Part shown: piece after piece, positions 7,514 through 15,382 of the stretch
Layout of the letters: the number at the start of each line of letters is the position of its first letter
Numbering within the stretch: position 1 is the first letter of the stretch
Made by a program: the position numbers and the translations under genes
Notes under the pieces: model-generated
The model's database searches: none
The model's input: the letters and a program-made list of their open reading frames with translations, nothing else
What the model was told of the DNA's origin: nothing
From: Planctomycetota bacterium
GTDB taxonomy: Bacteria > Planctomycetota > Phycisphaerae > WQYP01
Length of the DNA stretch: 56,447 bases
Direction: 5' to 3'
Assembly: GCA_021852275.1 (NCBI GenBank)
Contig: JAJZNX010000043.1
Location: 1-56,447 of the forward strand

Positions 7514-7702
7514 ACCTTAATCGCGGATCGGACGGCTTTCCAGAATCGGGCGTTTGCGCCCCCCCCCCCCACTGGCCACCACTGGACACTTGGTTTTTAA
7601 GACACAACTGCATGAAAAATGAAAAATTCTCATTTTTATCGGCAACGCAACTATCAATTATTGAAGAAGTTACATTCTTTCTTAGAAAAAAGCCCAGAAT
7701 TA
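7514..7702. other. Spacer between late genes and the plus-strand cassette
   Basis: No gene is supported here. It contains a C11 tract (7560-7570 region) and CCACTGG repeated in GGCCACCACTGG context, then an AT-rich stretch leading to the promoter at 7703. It marks the left edge of an apparent insertion into the minus-strand late operon. Confidence 0.4.
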
Positions 7703-7733
7703 TTGAAACTTTCAGTGGCGCCGAGCGTATAAT
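7703..7733 (+). promoter_or_regulatory. Sigma-70-type promoter of the plus-strand cassette
   Basis: TTGAAA (7703-7708) and a perfect TATAAT (7728-7733) are separated by 19 nt, somewhat longer than ideal. The next plus-strand gene starts at 7831, so the leader would be about 90 nt. The leader contains CACTGG-atga-CCAGTG (7752-7767), a 6-bp stem-loop, before the conserved triloop hairpin. The promoter faces away from the surrounding late genes, as expected for genes expressed in the lysogen. Confidence 0.6.
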
Positions 7734-7800
7734 ATAGTATGGATCGACGATCACTGGATGACCAGTGGGGTCGGTCCTGGAAGCCCAAACCGGGGCATTC

Positions 7801-7822
7801 AGCCTGCACCGCAGGCAGAAAG
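7801..7822 (+). promoter_or_regulatory. Leader hairpin element, copy 1
   Basis: GCCTGC-acc-GCAGGC (7802-7816) forms a 6-bp stem with a three-base loop. The 22-nt string including flanks is repeated exactly at 8571-8592. It ends 14 nt before the ATG of the next gene and sits right before its SD (AGAGG). A translation or RNA-stability role is inferred from position and repetition. Confidence 0.6.
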
Positions 7823-7830
7823 AGGTTTTT

Positions 7831-8067
7831 ATGATTGCGAAATATTCCACGAAATGCTGGGGCGACACGTTCACGGTGGCGGCTGATTGGGGACGGGCGG
7901 CGTCTCCAGTGCGCGAGATGCCCGGGAGGCAGGTGGCAGATTTCCGGCATTCGCCGGAGCGGGCGATGCGAGCGCTGCTGGAGGGTGAGGCGATCCTCTC
8001 CGGTGCGATTGACCGCGAGTGTCGGCGCGAGATCACACTCGCGGTGAAGTCCATGCGTGAGGTCTGA
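7831..8067 (+). CDS. 78-residue protein of the plus-strand cassette
   Basis: The start is MIAKYSTKCWGDTF, with AGAGG upstream; an extension to 7765 would run through the hairpin element and is rejected. The product has a beta-rich N terminus and a helical C-terminal half (SPERAMRALLEGEAILSGAIDRECRREITLAVKSM). No family recognised. A 7-bp inverted repeat CTGCCGC/GCGGCAG (8069-8075, 8092-8098) follows its stop. Its opposite strand to the late genes suggests expression in the lysogen. Confidence 0.5.
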   Translation: MIAKYSTKCWGDTFTVAADWGRAASPVREMPGRQVADFRHSPERAMRALLEGEAILSGAIDRECRREITLAVKSMREV

Positions 8068-8152
8068 TCTGCCGCCTATCCCCGCGCCCTAGCGGCAGGC
8101 CTGTGCGAGCCAGGCCACGCGGTTTCCCGGCGAAGGTGACCGGGTGTTTACA

Positions 8153-8165
8153 GCGGCACAGCCGC
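8153..8165 (+). promoter_or_regulatory. Leader hairpin of the second cassette gene
   Basis: GCGGC-aca-GCCGC is a 5-bp stem with a three-base loop, ending 14 nt before the ATG at 8180 and directly before GGAG. The sequence differs from the copies at 7802 and 8572, but geometry and spacing are the same, as if structure rather than sequence were kept. Confidence 0.5.
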
Positions 8166-8179
8166 AAAATGGAGTACAT

Positions 8180-8572
8180 ATGATATTGTCGTTGGAAGTA
8201 ATCGAGAGACTCAGGAATGCAGCAAGGTTTTTATTACCCTATTACAGTGGTAATTTCGGCTGGTACGCAGGGGTGTCGGACGAGAATGAGTTCGGACTAT
8301 GGAACCACTGGAGTGCGTCGAAAGACGTACTCCAGGAAAAAATAAAGCGGAAGCTAACACAGGAGGAAATAACCATATTTTCTCTTTCTCTTCAATACGG
8401 GCCTACACCCGTATTGCCATCAAGTATTAATTGGTTGAGAGTCGCCTGGTGGGGAGAGTGGAATAATACGGGAGGAGCATGGCACCCGTTCCACGTAATA
8501 AATAACGTGGAGAGATTTATGCTGGGGGAAGATATACCTCCGCCACCACACGATAGAAGACGTCGGGTATAG
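8180..8572 (+). CDS. 130-residue Trp-rich protein of the plus-strand cassette
   Basis: The start is MILSLEVIERLRNAARF, with GGAG 5 nt upstream; the earlier in-frame ATG at 8144 lies before the hairpin and has no SD. The product has an amphipathic N-terminal helix, then a region rich in Trp and Tyr (GWYAGVSDENEFGLWNHW, LRVAWWGEWNNTGGAWHPFH), and a Pro/Arg tail. No family recognised. Its TAG overlaps the first base of the next hairpin. Codon choice looks more AT-rich than neighbouring genes, hinting at separate acquisition. Confidence 0.55.
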   Translation: MILSLEVIERLRNAARFLLPYYSGNFGWYAGVSDENEFGLWNHWSASKDVLQEKIKRKLTQEEITIFSLSLQYGPTPVLPSSINWLRVAWWGEWNNTGGAWHPFHVINNVERFMLGEDIPPPPHDRRRRV

Positions 8573-8592
8573 CCTGCACCGCAGGCAGAAAG
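8571..8592 (+). promoter_or_regulatory. Leader hairpin element, copy 2
   Basis: An exact 22-nt copy of 7801-7822 with the GCCTGC-acc-GCAGGC stem (8572-8586). It ends 12 nt before the ATG at 8599, and its tail supplies the AAAGGA SD. Confidence 0.6.
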
Positions 8593-8598
8593 GAAAAA

Positions 8599-9033
8599 AT
8601 GAACACCCACACTCCACTTTCCAAGACCCGAAAATTGTGCCAGCAGCAGATCGCCCTCGGCCAAACGCCGACTGAAATCGCCGACATTCTGGGCCTTTCG
8701 CCGCGACGAATCTACCAGATCCTCGGTCCCAGGCGAAAAATGCCCCGGCCCCAAGCCGCCGACATCGCCAAAGCCCGACGCCTCGAAGCTGCCGGCCGCA
8801 GCCGCCGAGCAATCTCGCAGGCCCTGGGTTTTTCCCGCGGCACCCTCCGCCGACACCTGGGACCCACCCAACGGCCCGCAACAACCCCATTGCCGGCCAA
8901 CACCGTGGCTGAAATCCTGCGACTTCGCTCGCAGGGCAAAAGATACAGGGAAATCGCGGTGACGACCGGTGCCAGCCAGTCCAGCGTCCGTAACATTGTC
9001 CTCGGTTATCGTAGAAAAAAGAATGCTCGTTAA
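8599..9033 (+). CDS. Protein with three resolvase-type HTH units
   Basis: The 144-residue basic protein is built from three successive helix-turn-helix units of the Hin/resolvase type: about 18-43 (GQTPTEIADILGLSPRRIYQ), 56-85 (EAAGRSRRAISQALGFSRGT) and 105-136 (SQGKRYREIAVTTGASQSSV). Each has the A-x3-G-x-S/T core. It should bind DNA, possibly a tripartite site. No catalytic domain is present. Its TAA overlaps the stop of the convergent glycosyltransferase gene (shared TTAA). It may regulate the cassette or the late genes. Confidence 0.65.
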   Translation: MNTHTPLSKTRKLCQQQIALGQTPTEIADILGLSPRRIYQILGPRRKMPRPQAADIAKARRLEAAGRSRRAISQALGFSRGTLRRHLGPTQRPATTPLPANTVAEILRLRSQGKRYREIAVTTGASQSSVRNIVLGYRRKKNAR

Positions 9034-9971
9034 GGCTTGCGCACAGGCCGGTTTTTACCATCCCAGAACCTCACTGGCTCGATAACCCGACGAATATCGC
9101 TGTACCCCTCCCGCTGCCCGGCCAGAAATGGATCCGAACAGTAGACTTTCTGGCCCGTAGCCTGCCAGTGGCCCATGGCAACGTCGCAGTGCATCGCCAG
9201 CCCAACCTGATGCCACCATCCCCAGAGACTTCGAATCGCTTCGCCCTGGAGCGCATAGCAGTGCGTGCGGTGCACATTGGCCGCCTGGACCACACCCTGC
9301 GAGATTGTCCGGGTTGTGCCGGGTCTTCCTGTCTTCTGCCCCCCAATCATCAGTTGGTCCCAATCTGCTGGTACTCCCTCCAAAAAAGACCTAATTTTCG
9401 TCGTGAAATGCGGGGCGAACATGCAATCGTCTTCGAGCACAAGCAGTCGCTCAATGCCATCACTAATCGCGTCGTACAGCACCCGCCGATGGCTCACCAT
9501 GCAGCCCCAGGAACCGGCAGGTTTATTGCCGTCTACAGCCCAGCCCGTCGGGACACCAAGCTCTTCGCCCGACAGATTTTGATAGATTTTGGGATAGTCC
9601 TCACACAACGCTGGCCGGTTAGCGAGAAACGGAAAGGGCATCGACTGCATGTCATGCAGAAGCTGTGGGAGCCTTTCAGGACGGGACCGCAGCGTGATGA
9701 TTGCCACGCGATCAAAGTATCCGGCAAATTCTTCATCCGAAAGAGGTCCGTGCGGCTTCGCACCCAGCGGCATCGGGATGTGTTCTGCTGGTCGAATTGG
9801 CGTAACCGTCTGGCCCAACGGGGCAACTGTTTTACCGCGAAGCTCCGGGTAAAGATCGGGAAACTGGTCCGGCGGCAAAACATTCCATGCAGACAACCCT
9901 TCACGCAAACGCTGCACATTGCACTGGTCTAGTACTTTCTTTCGCTCTAACAATATGCGCGGACTTGACAT
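9030..9971 (-). CDS. GT25-family glycosyltransferase, phage-borne
   Basis: The 313-residue protein starts at the ATG at 9971 (AAGGAG 7 nt upstream). About 80 N-terminal residues are non-catalytic and Pro-rich. The GT25 fold then begins with YFDRVAIITLRSRPERL, followed by GSWGCMVSHRRVLYDAI and the acidic motif LVLEDDCMF. These are hallmarks of the LPS glycosyltransferase family 25, which transfers galactose or related sugars. It is the last gene of the tail block. It could glycosylate a virion protein or alter host surface sugars; neither is shown. Presence of the extra N-terminal region may anchor it to a phage protein. Confidence 0.75.
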   Translation of the reverse strand: MSSPRILLERKKVLDQCNVQRLREGLSAWNVLPPDQFPDLYPELRGKTVAPLGQTVTPIRPAEHIPMPLGAKPHGPLSDEEFAGYFDRVAIITLRSRPERLPQLLHDMQSMPFPFLANRPALCEDYPKIYQNLSGEELGVPTGWAVDGNKPAGSWGCMVSHRRVLYDAISDGIERLLVLEDDCMFAPHFTTKIRSFLEGVPADWDQLMIGGQKTGRPGTTRTISQGVVQAANVHRTHCYALQGEAIRSLWGWWHQVGLAMHCDVAMGHWQATGQKVYCSDPFLAGQREGYSDIRRVIEPVRFWDGKNRPVRKP

Positions 9972-9982
9972 CAACCATCTCC

Positions 9983-10483
9983 TTAAGTGATGTTGGGAAT
10001 GCTGGTACCGAAGTCAATTTCTCCGAAGACCTGAAATCTTCCCCAGCCGTTCCCAGCCATGGTAGACCCGTCGGTGACAAGAACGCTGGCGATCCCTGAG
10101 GGTACGCTACCATCCACATTCGTGAAGGCTTTATAGACATCCCACGTATCGGCCCGGTAGGCGATCCGGTACGTGTTGTAATACTGCGTCCCACGCGGCT
10201 CGCCGGAGACGTTAAGGACCAGGCAACTTTTGGCCACATACGTTCGCCACGCTGCGGAGTTAATTTTTCCGTAGCATATGGCAGCCTGTGTTTCAGTTTC
10301 AAGCGATTCCAGCACACTGAAAACTAAAATGATATAAGGAATCCACTGTGGGAGCGGTGCAGCAATTGTTTGGGGTTGACCACCCGACGGGGTGTAAATT
10401 ATTGTGGCCAGATTATTGTTACCGTCGTATGGCAAATCATTACGCCGGAGCCAACCAAACTCAATGGATTGCGGAGTAGTCAT
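9983..10483 (-). CDS. Tail-region structural protein, unknown
   Basis: The 166-residue product starts MTTPQSIEFGWLRRND with GGAG 7 nt upstream. It is mainly beta-rich and lacks Cys clusters or TM segments, apart from one hydrophobic stretch (WIPYIILVFSVLESL). It lies between the frameshifted distal tail gene and the glycosyltransferase. No family recognised; a minor virion component is the best guess. Confidence 0.5.
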   Translation of the reverse strand: MTTPQSIEFGWLRRNDLPYDGNNNLATIIYTPSGGQPQTIAAPLPQWIPYIILVFSVLESLETETQAAICYGKINSAAWRTYVAKSCLVLNVSGEPRGTQYYNTYRIAYRADTWDVYKAFTNVDGSVPSGIASVLVTDGSTMAGNGWGRFQVFGEIDFGTSIPNIT

Positions 10484-10500
10484 TTCGGTGCTCCATTAAC

Positions 10501-11285
10501 CTAACTTGGAGTTTCCCCGGCGTCCCACAACTGCAGATTGCCATTGGCCTGAAAAAAGGCCAGCCCGAAGGCGTTGCCGGGGTTAACTGCACCGCTGGCT
10601 CTGGGTTTAGTTAGCTGTATATCCACCCCCAACGTAACGGTGCCATCTGCGGTATTCACTCTGTAAGTCCATGATGCCGGCGAGCTTCCAGTGGGCCATG
10701 TTCCAGTGCCGTTGTAACCACCGGTCTGCGTTACAGTCACGGCAAACAGGTTGTTCCCCCCCCTGGCGCAACACTGACAATCACTATGGCCCGTGGTACC
10801 GTCTCGGTAGTATATCCAACGATTCGACCCAACACGTATGTTTGAGCTTGTGCCGCACCTTGCGAGTTCGTGGCACTCCAAATTAAAGTATGCACATCCC
10901 CCAAACCATTTTCCGCCAAATTCAAGATCAGAGCGTTGTTGTTTCCGGTGCTAATCATAGCTTCGGGCATGGCCAGGTTTTCCGAAGCTATGGCGCAACT
11001 GTTACCCCAGATGATGGTGCCGTTATATTTTCCTCCACCTGTTGCGATGCCGATTATTTGAACCACGACGATAAGTGGTCGCGGCAATTTCTGTGTTTCA
11101 TTGACCTCTGGCCCATTGAGCGGGCTGGCAACCGGTAATGGCATCCCTATTTGAATTCCCCCCGGCCCATTGATCGCAGTATGGCCTGCACCCCACATGT
11201 TCGCGGTGCGGTTCACGCCGTCGATAATTCGGTTCTGGCCCGCAGCGGTAATGGGCTGTCCTTTCTGCACATGCGGAATGGTCAT
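10501..11285 (-). CDS. Distal tail protein, full-length form through a G8 frameshift
   Basis: Reading from 11285, the zero frame stops at 10737. If one G is repeated at the G8 run (C8 on +, 10756-10763), the frame continues as GGGNNLFAVTVTQTGGYNG and on to LQLWDAGETPS, giving 261 residues. The continued part is a proper beta-sandwich-like phage domain, so it is meant to be translated. Either ribosomes slip by -1 at the G run, or one G has been lost by mutation or sequencing error. The N-terminal part (AGQNRIIDGVNR) fits proteins encoded just after the tape measure region in such phages. Function not known. Confidence 0.5.
10737..11285 (-). CDS. Distal tail protein, zero-frame product
   Basis: Without frameshifting, this frame gives 182 residues starting MTIPHVQKGQPITAAG and ending in GGGTTCLP directly after the poly-Gly codons. 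The final five residues after the G run look like an out-of-frame tail. If the frameshift is programmed, both a short and a long form would be made, as in tail chaperone genes. The start overlaps the stop of the upstream gene by four bases. Confidence 0.55.
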   Translation of the reverse strand: MTIPHVQKGQPITAAGQNRIIDGVNRTANMWGAGHTAINGPGGIQIGMPLPVASPLNGPEVNETQKLPRPLIVVVQIIGIATGGGKYNGTIIWGNSCAIASENLAMPEAMISTGNNNALILNLAENGLGDVHTLIWSATNSQGAAQAQTYVLGRIVGYTTETVPRAIVIVSVAPGGGTTCLP

Positions 11286-12049
11286 GATCCCACCCCCAGT
11301 GCTGTAAAATCTCCTGTCGGGAATTTGTAGCCGCCCCCATTGGCCATTACGGCCTGCTCAAACTGACCGCTCTCTTTACTGAACTCATATGTCATCAACG
11401 GCGATTGCATGAATTTGTGTGCCAGTGTCCAACTCACAGCCTGAACTGGACTGCCAAATGCACGTATCTTTTGGCGTGCCGAACAGCCCAAATATAACAT
11501 TGTGCCCATTTCAAAGCCTCGAAACGTTGCGTTGTTTAACGAGCCTATCAGCGATTGAATGTTGGCCACCGGTACGCTCAAAGCCATGTATTGAGTTATG
11601 GTGTACGTCAGACTCGGCACAAGTCTGCTGGCATCCGTGTCAATTGTTGGCGACGAAGCACCGGAGGTGTTTGCCCAGGTCATTGCCGTCTTCGGTATCA
11701 TCACCATCGAACCGGAAAAATCCATGGAATCTTCAATCAACGACGGCTGAAGCGGCTTGTACGTAGCCGTAACAACTGCCTTTTCCCAACTGAATTCCTG
11801 CGTCGGTGCACCCAGCGGCTCGATGGCTGTTTCCAGACAATACCAGCCTGCCCCAAGAAATGGATGCGTTGCAGGCGAAGAAAATACCCATGCACCCCCC
11901 GTGTATGTGTAGCCCTCCAACGCGGCCACGAACGTCATCACATCTGACCACGCCACCTCGAATTTTTCCACCGCCGTCGGAGAATCGCTGAATGATGCTC
12001 GCCCGCTCTCCGCGTTCAATTCGTTCGCTGTTATGCCTGCTAATTGCAT
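11282..12049 (-). CDS. Distal tail protein candidate
   Basis: The 255-residue protein begins at an ATG overlapping the tape measure stop (TAATG). It contains two antiparallel-beta-type halves, with WYCLETAIEPLGAPTQEFSWEKAVVTATYKP at about 87-117 and a later SWTLAHKFMQ. The position right after the tape measure gene is where distal tail (Dit-like) proteins are encoded. The beta-rich composition agrees, but I do not recognise the family, so the call is positional. Confidence 0.5.
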   Translation of the reverse strand: MQLAGITANELNAESGRASFSDSPTAVEKFEVAWSDVMTFVAALEGYTYTGGAWVFSSPATHPFLGAGWYCLETAIEPLGAPTQEFSWEKAVVTATYKPLQPSLIEDSMDFSGSMVMIPKTAMTWANTSGASSPTIDTDASRLVPSLTYTITQYMALSVPVANIQSLIGSLNNATFRGFEMGTMLYLGCSARQKIRAFGSPVQAVSWTLAHKFMQSPLMTYEFSKESGQFEQAVMANGGGYKFPTGDFTALGVGS

Positions 12050-14748
12050 TATTGAAACCTAATTCCACCGGACATATTCGTGGTCCAATTGCTCAAGTTA
12101 GCTTTCAGCAGTCCATAAGTTTCAGCCGCGATCTGATTGCCGGTCATCAGACAACGCAATTGCTGCTGCGGAATACTCGCACCGGTTTCGGCGCCAGCCA
12201 TCGCGAAAGCCTGAATCTGCTTTTGGAACGCACTTCCCAAACTCATAGGAGCTTGAAATTGATCCGACATGTTGGTGGAGAGACCACCAAGATTGCCCCC
12301 TCCAGAAATGACATTGTGGACCATTCCAGCCGTTTTTTTCCAGAACGCATCCGCCTGCGCCTTGGTCATGTGGAACGCATGTTCGGCAAATTGGATCACC
12401 CAGGCCTTGATTGCCGGCAAAGACTCTTTGGCCCGTTTAATAAGACCGGCCACGAAATTTCCTATCTTGGATGGCCCAAACTCCTTGCTCGCCGCCGCCC
12501 ACACAGACTTCAGCAAATTCTCCCACGCCCGGGCATGGCCGAATTTTTCGATTGCGCTCTTGACTTTGGAAAATGCCTCGGAGATTTTGGTGGATAATTC
12601 CGTTCCCTTATTTTTCAGCGACAAGAAAGCATTTGTGATTTCAGATGGAATTTTGAAATGCACGTGCTTCATGGACGCGAACAACGCTGTCCGGGCCGCA
12701 GAAACACGTGCAGCGTCGGTAGATGCTTGTCCGGTTGTCCCCACATTCTTATTGCCATGATATTGATCAGATAGGCGATTGGCGGCTTGACCTGCCGAAC
12801 TTGCATAGCCAGCCAACCATTCGGAAAACTGCGAACTCATTGGGCCGAGAAGTCCGGTCATTTTTATGCTTGTGAGCGAACCAAACATCTTTTGAATTGC
12901 ACTCAAAATGCCGCGCTCAATGAAATATCCCATCTCATCTGCAATTCTCTCGAACAATGCTACCAACAAGTTGCCGAAACTGCTGAACACCGGCCATAAG
13001 CCACCCAGAGCATTTTTGATTGAGCTTGCCACCCCGTCAAAGGCCGCAACCATACTCTTGCACAGCGAGCCAAAAAAACTTCCGATACCACCAAAAACAG
13101 TGGAGAACAAATTGCCCAGCGACTTAAACGCACCGCCGATGTCGTCGCCGATGGCGCTCACCACCCCGCCAATGGCCGCACCGGCTTCCCCCAATGAATC
13201 GGCAACACCCTTGAACGCTTTTCCCGCCAGCGGAGCAAGCAGCAGCAACACTGGAATCAAGACTGGAAGCAGCAACGCCAACTCACCGACGCCCGCAACG
13301 AGCTCCGCTACCAGATCGATCACCACGTCGATGGCTGTACTGACCACATTCATCAAAACGTTCGCCAAACTCCTGGCTGCGTTGACAGCCAGATCGAGAA
13401 ATGCCATCGACGCCTTTTTTAGCCAGTGCCACATTCCCTCCAGGGCATCCACGGTCTGTTTGATGGCAAACGCCGTCAATTTTTCGCTCAAGGTGCCCAC
13501 TACCGTGCCGGCAACTACCAAAGCCAAATCGAGTGCCGCTTTCGTGACCGCACCAATCGCACTTACCACCACGCCGCCCAGCGCTCTGGCCAACCCCATG
13601 GCCACGCCCAGGAACGTCCTGAAGGCCGTTGCGCCAATCCGCAGAATCGTCATGCCCAGCGAGACCACCACGCGAGTGGCGGCCACAATGGCGGTCAAAA
13701 AGCCGCGTCCAATCGAAATTGCCACCCCGGCGATCCCCGTCGCCATCTGAAGCAGGCCCCCGGCCACGTTGTAAGCAATGTTGGCCATGGTATCCAGACC
13801 AGACACTATTTTGGGAATAACAAACGCCATCGCCGCACCGACGCCGACAAATTCTGCAATACGTATCACTAATTTTTTTGTCGGCCCTGAAACACTCTCC
13901 ATCGCCTCGGCAAGATGCGTGATGACCTGAGTTATTTTGGTCACTTGCGGCAACAGCAATTTGCCAAACGACGCTCCCACGTCCTCCAGCCGGTTCCGCA
14001 TGACCGCCATTTGTCCGCTCAACGTGTCTCGCTGCTTGACGGCCACGCCAATTCCAACTTGCGCAAGCCCGGTAATTTTGTTCAGCAGGAACTGATTCAT
14101 TTCCGGGTTGTTCCGGCCCATGCGAGCAATTTCCTGGTATTTGTGCAGTTCGGGAAGCATCGACATCAACATGCGTGGGTCATTGTTCTGTGCGGCGATT
14201 AACCCGCGCAACGCAGTGGCTTGATTGAGCGAGCCATTGGACAAGGCACTTAGTCCGATGGCCATTTTTTGCATTTTTTCAGCTTGGGCCGCGTCGTACC
14301 CCATGCCTGCAAGATACGCCGTGTTTTGCTCGATTTCCGGGGTAGATTCCGTGCTTACACCGGCGACGGCCTGCACTACGGGCTCAAATTGCTTCATGGA
14401 TTCGCCGGTCGCGGCAACCGACGCTTTCAGCCCCACCGAACTGTACTGCTCGCGCATGGCTTCATGCAGGCTGAACGCGGCCGCAGCGGCTCCCACTGCA
14501 ATCACCTTAAACGCTTCGCGCCCGACATCCTTCAGTCCCGACAAACCTTCCTTGAGTTTGTCGATGCCTCCCCCCATGCGTTCAAATGACGACCGCATGG
14601 ACTCCATGGACTTGCTCATTCCCTCCCCGAATCCCAGCTTGATGTCTTTGAATTTTTCAGCGAATGCCTTGACGTTTTCGCCGACCTTTTTGAGGTTCTC
14701 GCTGGCTTTGTCCACCACAGATAACTGAATGACGGCTTCATTTTCCAC
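12049..14748 (-). CDS. Tail tape measure protein
   Basis: The 899-residue protein sets tail length and is ejected with the DNA. It has a charged, coiled-coil N terminus (DKASENLKKVGENVKAFAEKFKDIKLGFGEGM), several long hydrophobic Gly/Ala-rich stretches between about 290 and 600 (for example AFVIPKIVSGLDTMANIAY and AGVGELALLLPVLIPVLLLL), and an amphipathic C-terminal third. This is the usual tape measure layout, and it directly follows the tail chaperone pair. With roughly 0.15 nm per residue the tail would be about 135 nm, a rule of thumb only. No peptidase or lysozyme domain was noticed. It overlaps the chaperone extension by 11 bases. Confidence 0.85.
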   Translation of the reverse strand: MENEAVIQLSVVDKASENLKKVGENVKAFAEKFKDIKLGFGEGMSKSMESMRSSFERMGGGIDKLKEGLSGLKDVGREAFKVIAVGAAAAAFSLHEAMREQYSSVGLKASVAATGESMKQFEPVVQAVAGVSTESTPEIEQNTAYLAGMGYDAAQAEKMQKMAIGLSALSNGSLNQATALRGLIAAQNNDPRMLMSMLPELHKYQEIARMGRNNPEMNQFLLNKITGLAQVGIGVAVKQRDTLSGQMAVMRNRLEDVGASFGKLLLPQVTKITQVITHLAEAMESVSGPTKKLVIRIAEFVGVGAAMAFVIPKIVSGLDTMANIAYNVAGGLLQMATGIAGVAISIGRGFLTAIVAATRVVVSLGMTILRIGATAFRTFLGVAMGLARALGGVVVSAIGAVTKAALDLALVVAGTVVGTLSEKLTAFAIKQTVDALEGMWHWLKKASMAFLDLAVNAARSLANVLMNVVSTAIDVVIDLVAELVAGVGELALLLPVLIPVLLLLAPLAGKAFKGVADSLGEAGAAIGGVVSAIGDDIGGAFKSLGNLFSTVFGGIGSFFGSLCKSMVAAFDGVASSIKNALGGLWPVFSSFGNLLVALFERIADEMGYFIERGILSAIQKMFGSLTSIKMTGLLGPMSSQFSEWLAGYASSAGQAANRLSDQYHGNKNVGTTGQASTDAARVSAARTALFASMKHVHFKIPSEITNAFLSLKNKGTELSTKISEAFSKVKSAIEKFGHARAWENLLKSVWAAASKEFGPSKIGNFVAGLIKRAKESLPAIKAWVIQFAEHAFHMTKAQADAFWKKTAGMVHNVISGGGNLGGLSTNMSDQFQAPMSLGSAFQKQIQAFAMAGAETGASIPQQQLRCLMTGNQIAAETYGLLKANLSNWTTNMSGGIRFQ

Positions 14749-15357
14749 TGTGAGATTCCATTCGCTTACGTTTGATTATTTCCGCGATTTCAGTGTACGT
14801 ATATGTCTGCGGCTTGAAATACAATCGCAGCTGATTCATGGTCATCGCGTCAATATCTCCGGGCCGCAATTTATATTCCGTGCCCTCAAGCAGGTCGCGG
14901 TAAATTTTCTCAAACTCCACTACGCCGTCGTCGCCGGGTCTTGCATTTTTTTTTCACCATCCCCCATGCCCGACACCTCCAGCAGTTTCTGCGTGATAAT
15001 TTCCCGCTGGGAAGACTGAAGCATTTCCGAACACATATTTTTATTGATATTGGGATGTGCGTGCCGCAACGCTAAAAAAAACAAATGCAACGCACCCTCC
15101 GGCGTTTGAAGGGCCGCGTTGAATTCGTCGTTGGCAATACGTATCGGGCTTTTTTGAACATCCTCGTACGCCCGATCCAGCACGTGTTTTCGGCTCTCCG
15201 CATCCATAAAGGACAACTGGGGCTGAATAATTTGAAGCGGCAGACCTCGCAGATAGTATTCGAGCTCTTTTAAGTCCGAAATTGTAATTGGAGACATCGT
15301 GTACGTTTGACCGTTAAAATCAAACGAAGCCTTGGTCGCAATGTGTGCATCAGCCAT
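14738..15357 (-). CDS. Tail assembly chaperone, -1 frameshift product (G-T type)
   Basis: The 0-frame gene (14920-15357) contains GAA AAA AAA ATG near its end; the A9 run lies at 14946-14954. Slipping back one base on A-AAA-AAA at codons 136-137 gives AAT GCA AGA CCC and stays open through GTA GTG GAG TTT into the downstream 60-codon frame. The fusion has 206 residues. The extension (EFEKIYRDLLEGTEYKLRPGDID) begins where the second frame has only a weak GTG start. This is the classic G/G-T arrangement upstream of the tape measure gene. Slippage is inferred from sequence and position, but strongly. Confidence 0.8.
14920..15357 (-). CDS. Tail assembly chaperone, 0-frame product (G type)
   Basis: This is the 145-residue short form. 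It is mostly helical, with TYTMSPITISDLKELEYYL at the N terminus, and ends in GDGEKKMQDPATTA just beyond the slippery A run. In lambda, HK97 and many siphoviruses this protein coats the tape measure during tail assembly and is absent from the finished virion. Position between the tail tube and tape measure genes fits. Confidence 0.75.
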   Translation of the reverse strand: MADAHIATKASFDFNGQTYTMSPITISDLKELEYYLRGLPLQIIQPQLSFMDAESRKHVLDRAYEDVQKSPIRIANDEFNAALQTPEGALHLFFLALRHAHPNINKNMCSEMLQSSQREIITQKLLEVSGMGDGEKKMQDPATTA

Positions 15358-15382
15358 GTCATATCCTTGCTATAAGTCAAAA

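Noticed and set aside
7254-8054. 266-codon minus-strand frame across the cassette edge
   Set aside because: It runs antisense to the 78-residue gene, the promoter and poly-C tract, and its sequence is low-complexity without any domain.
12908-13750. 280-codon plus-strand frame
   Set aside because: Antisense to the tape measure gene, biased Ala/Thr/Pro composition, no start signal.
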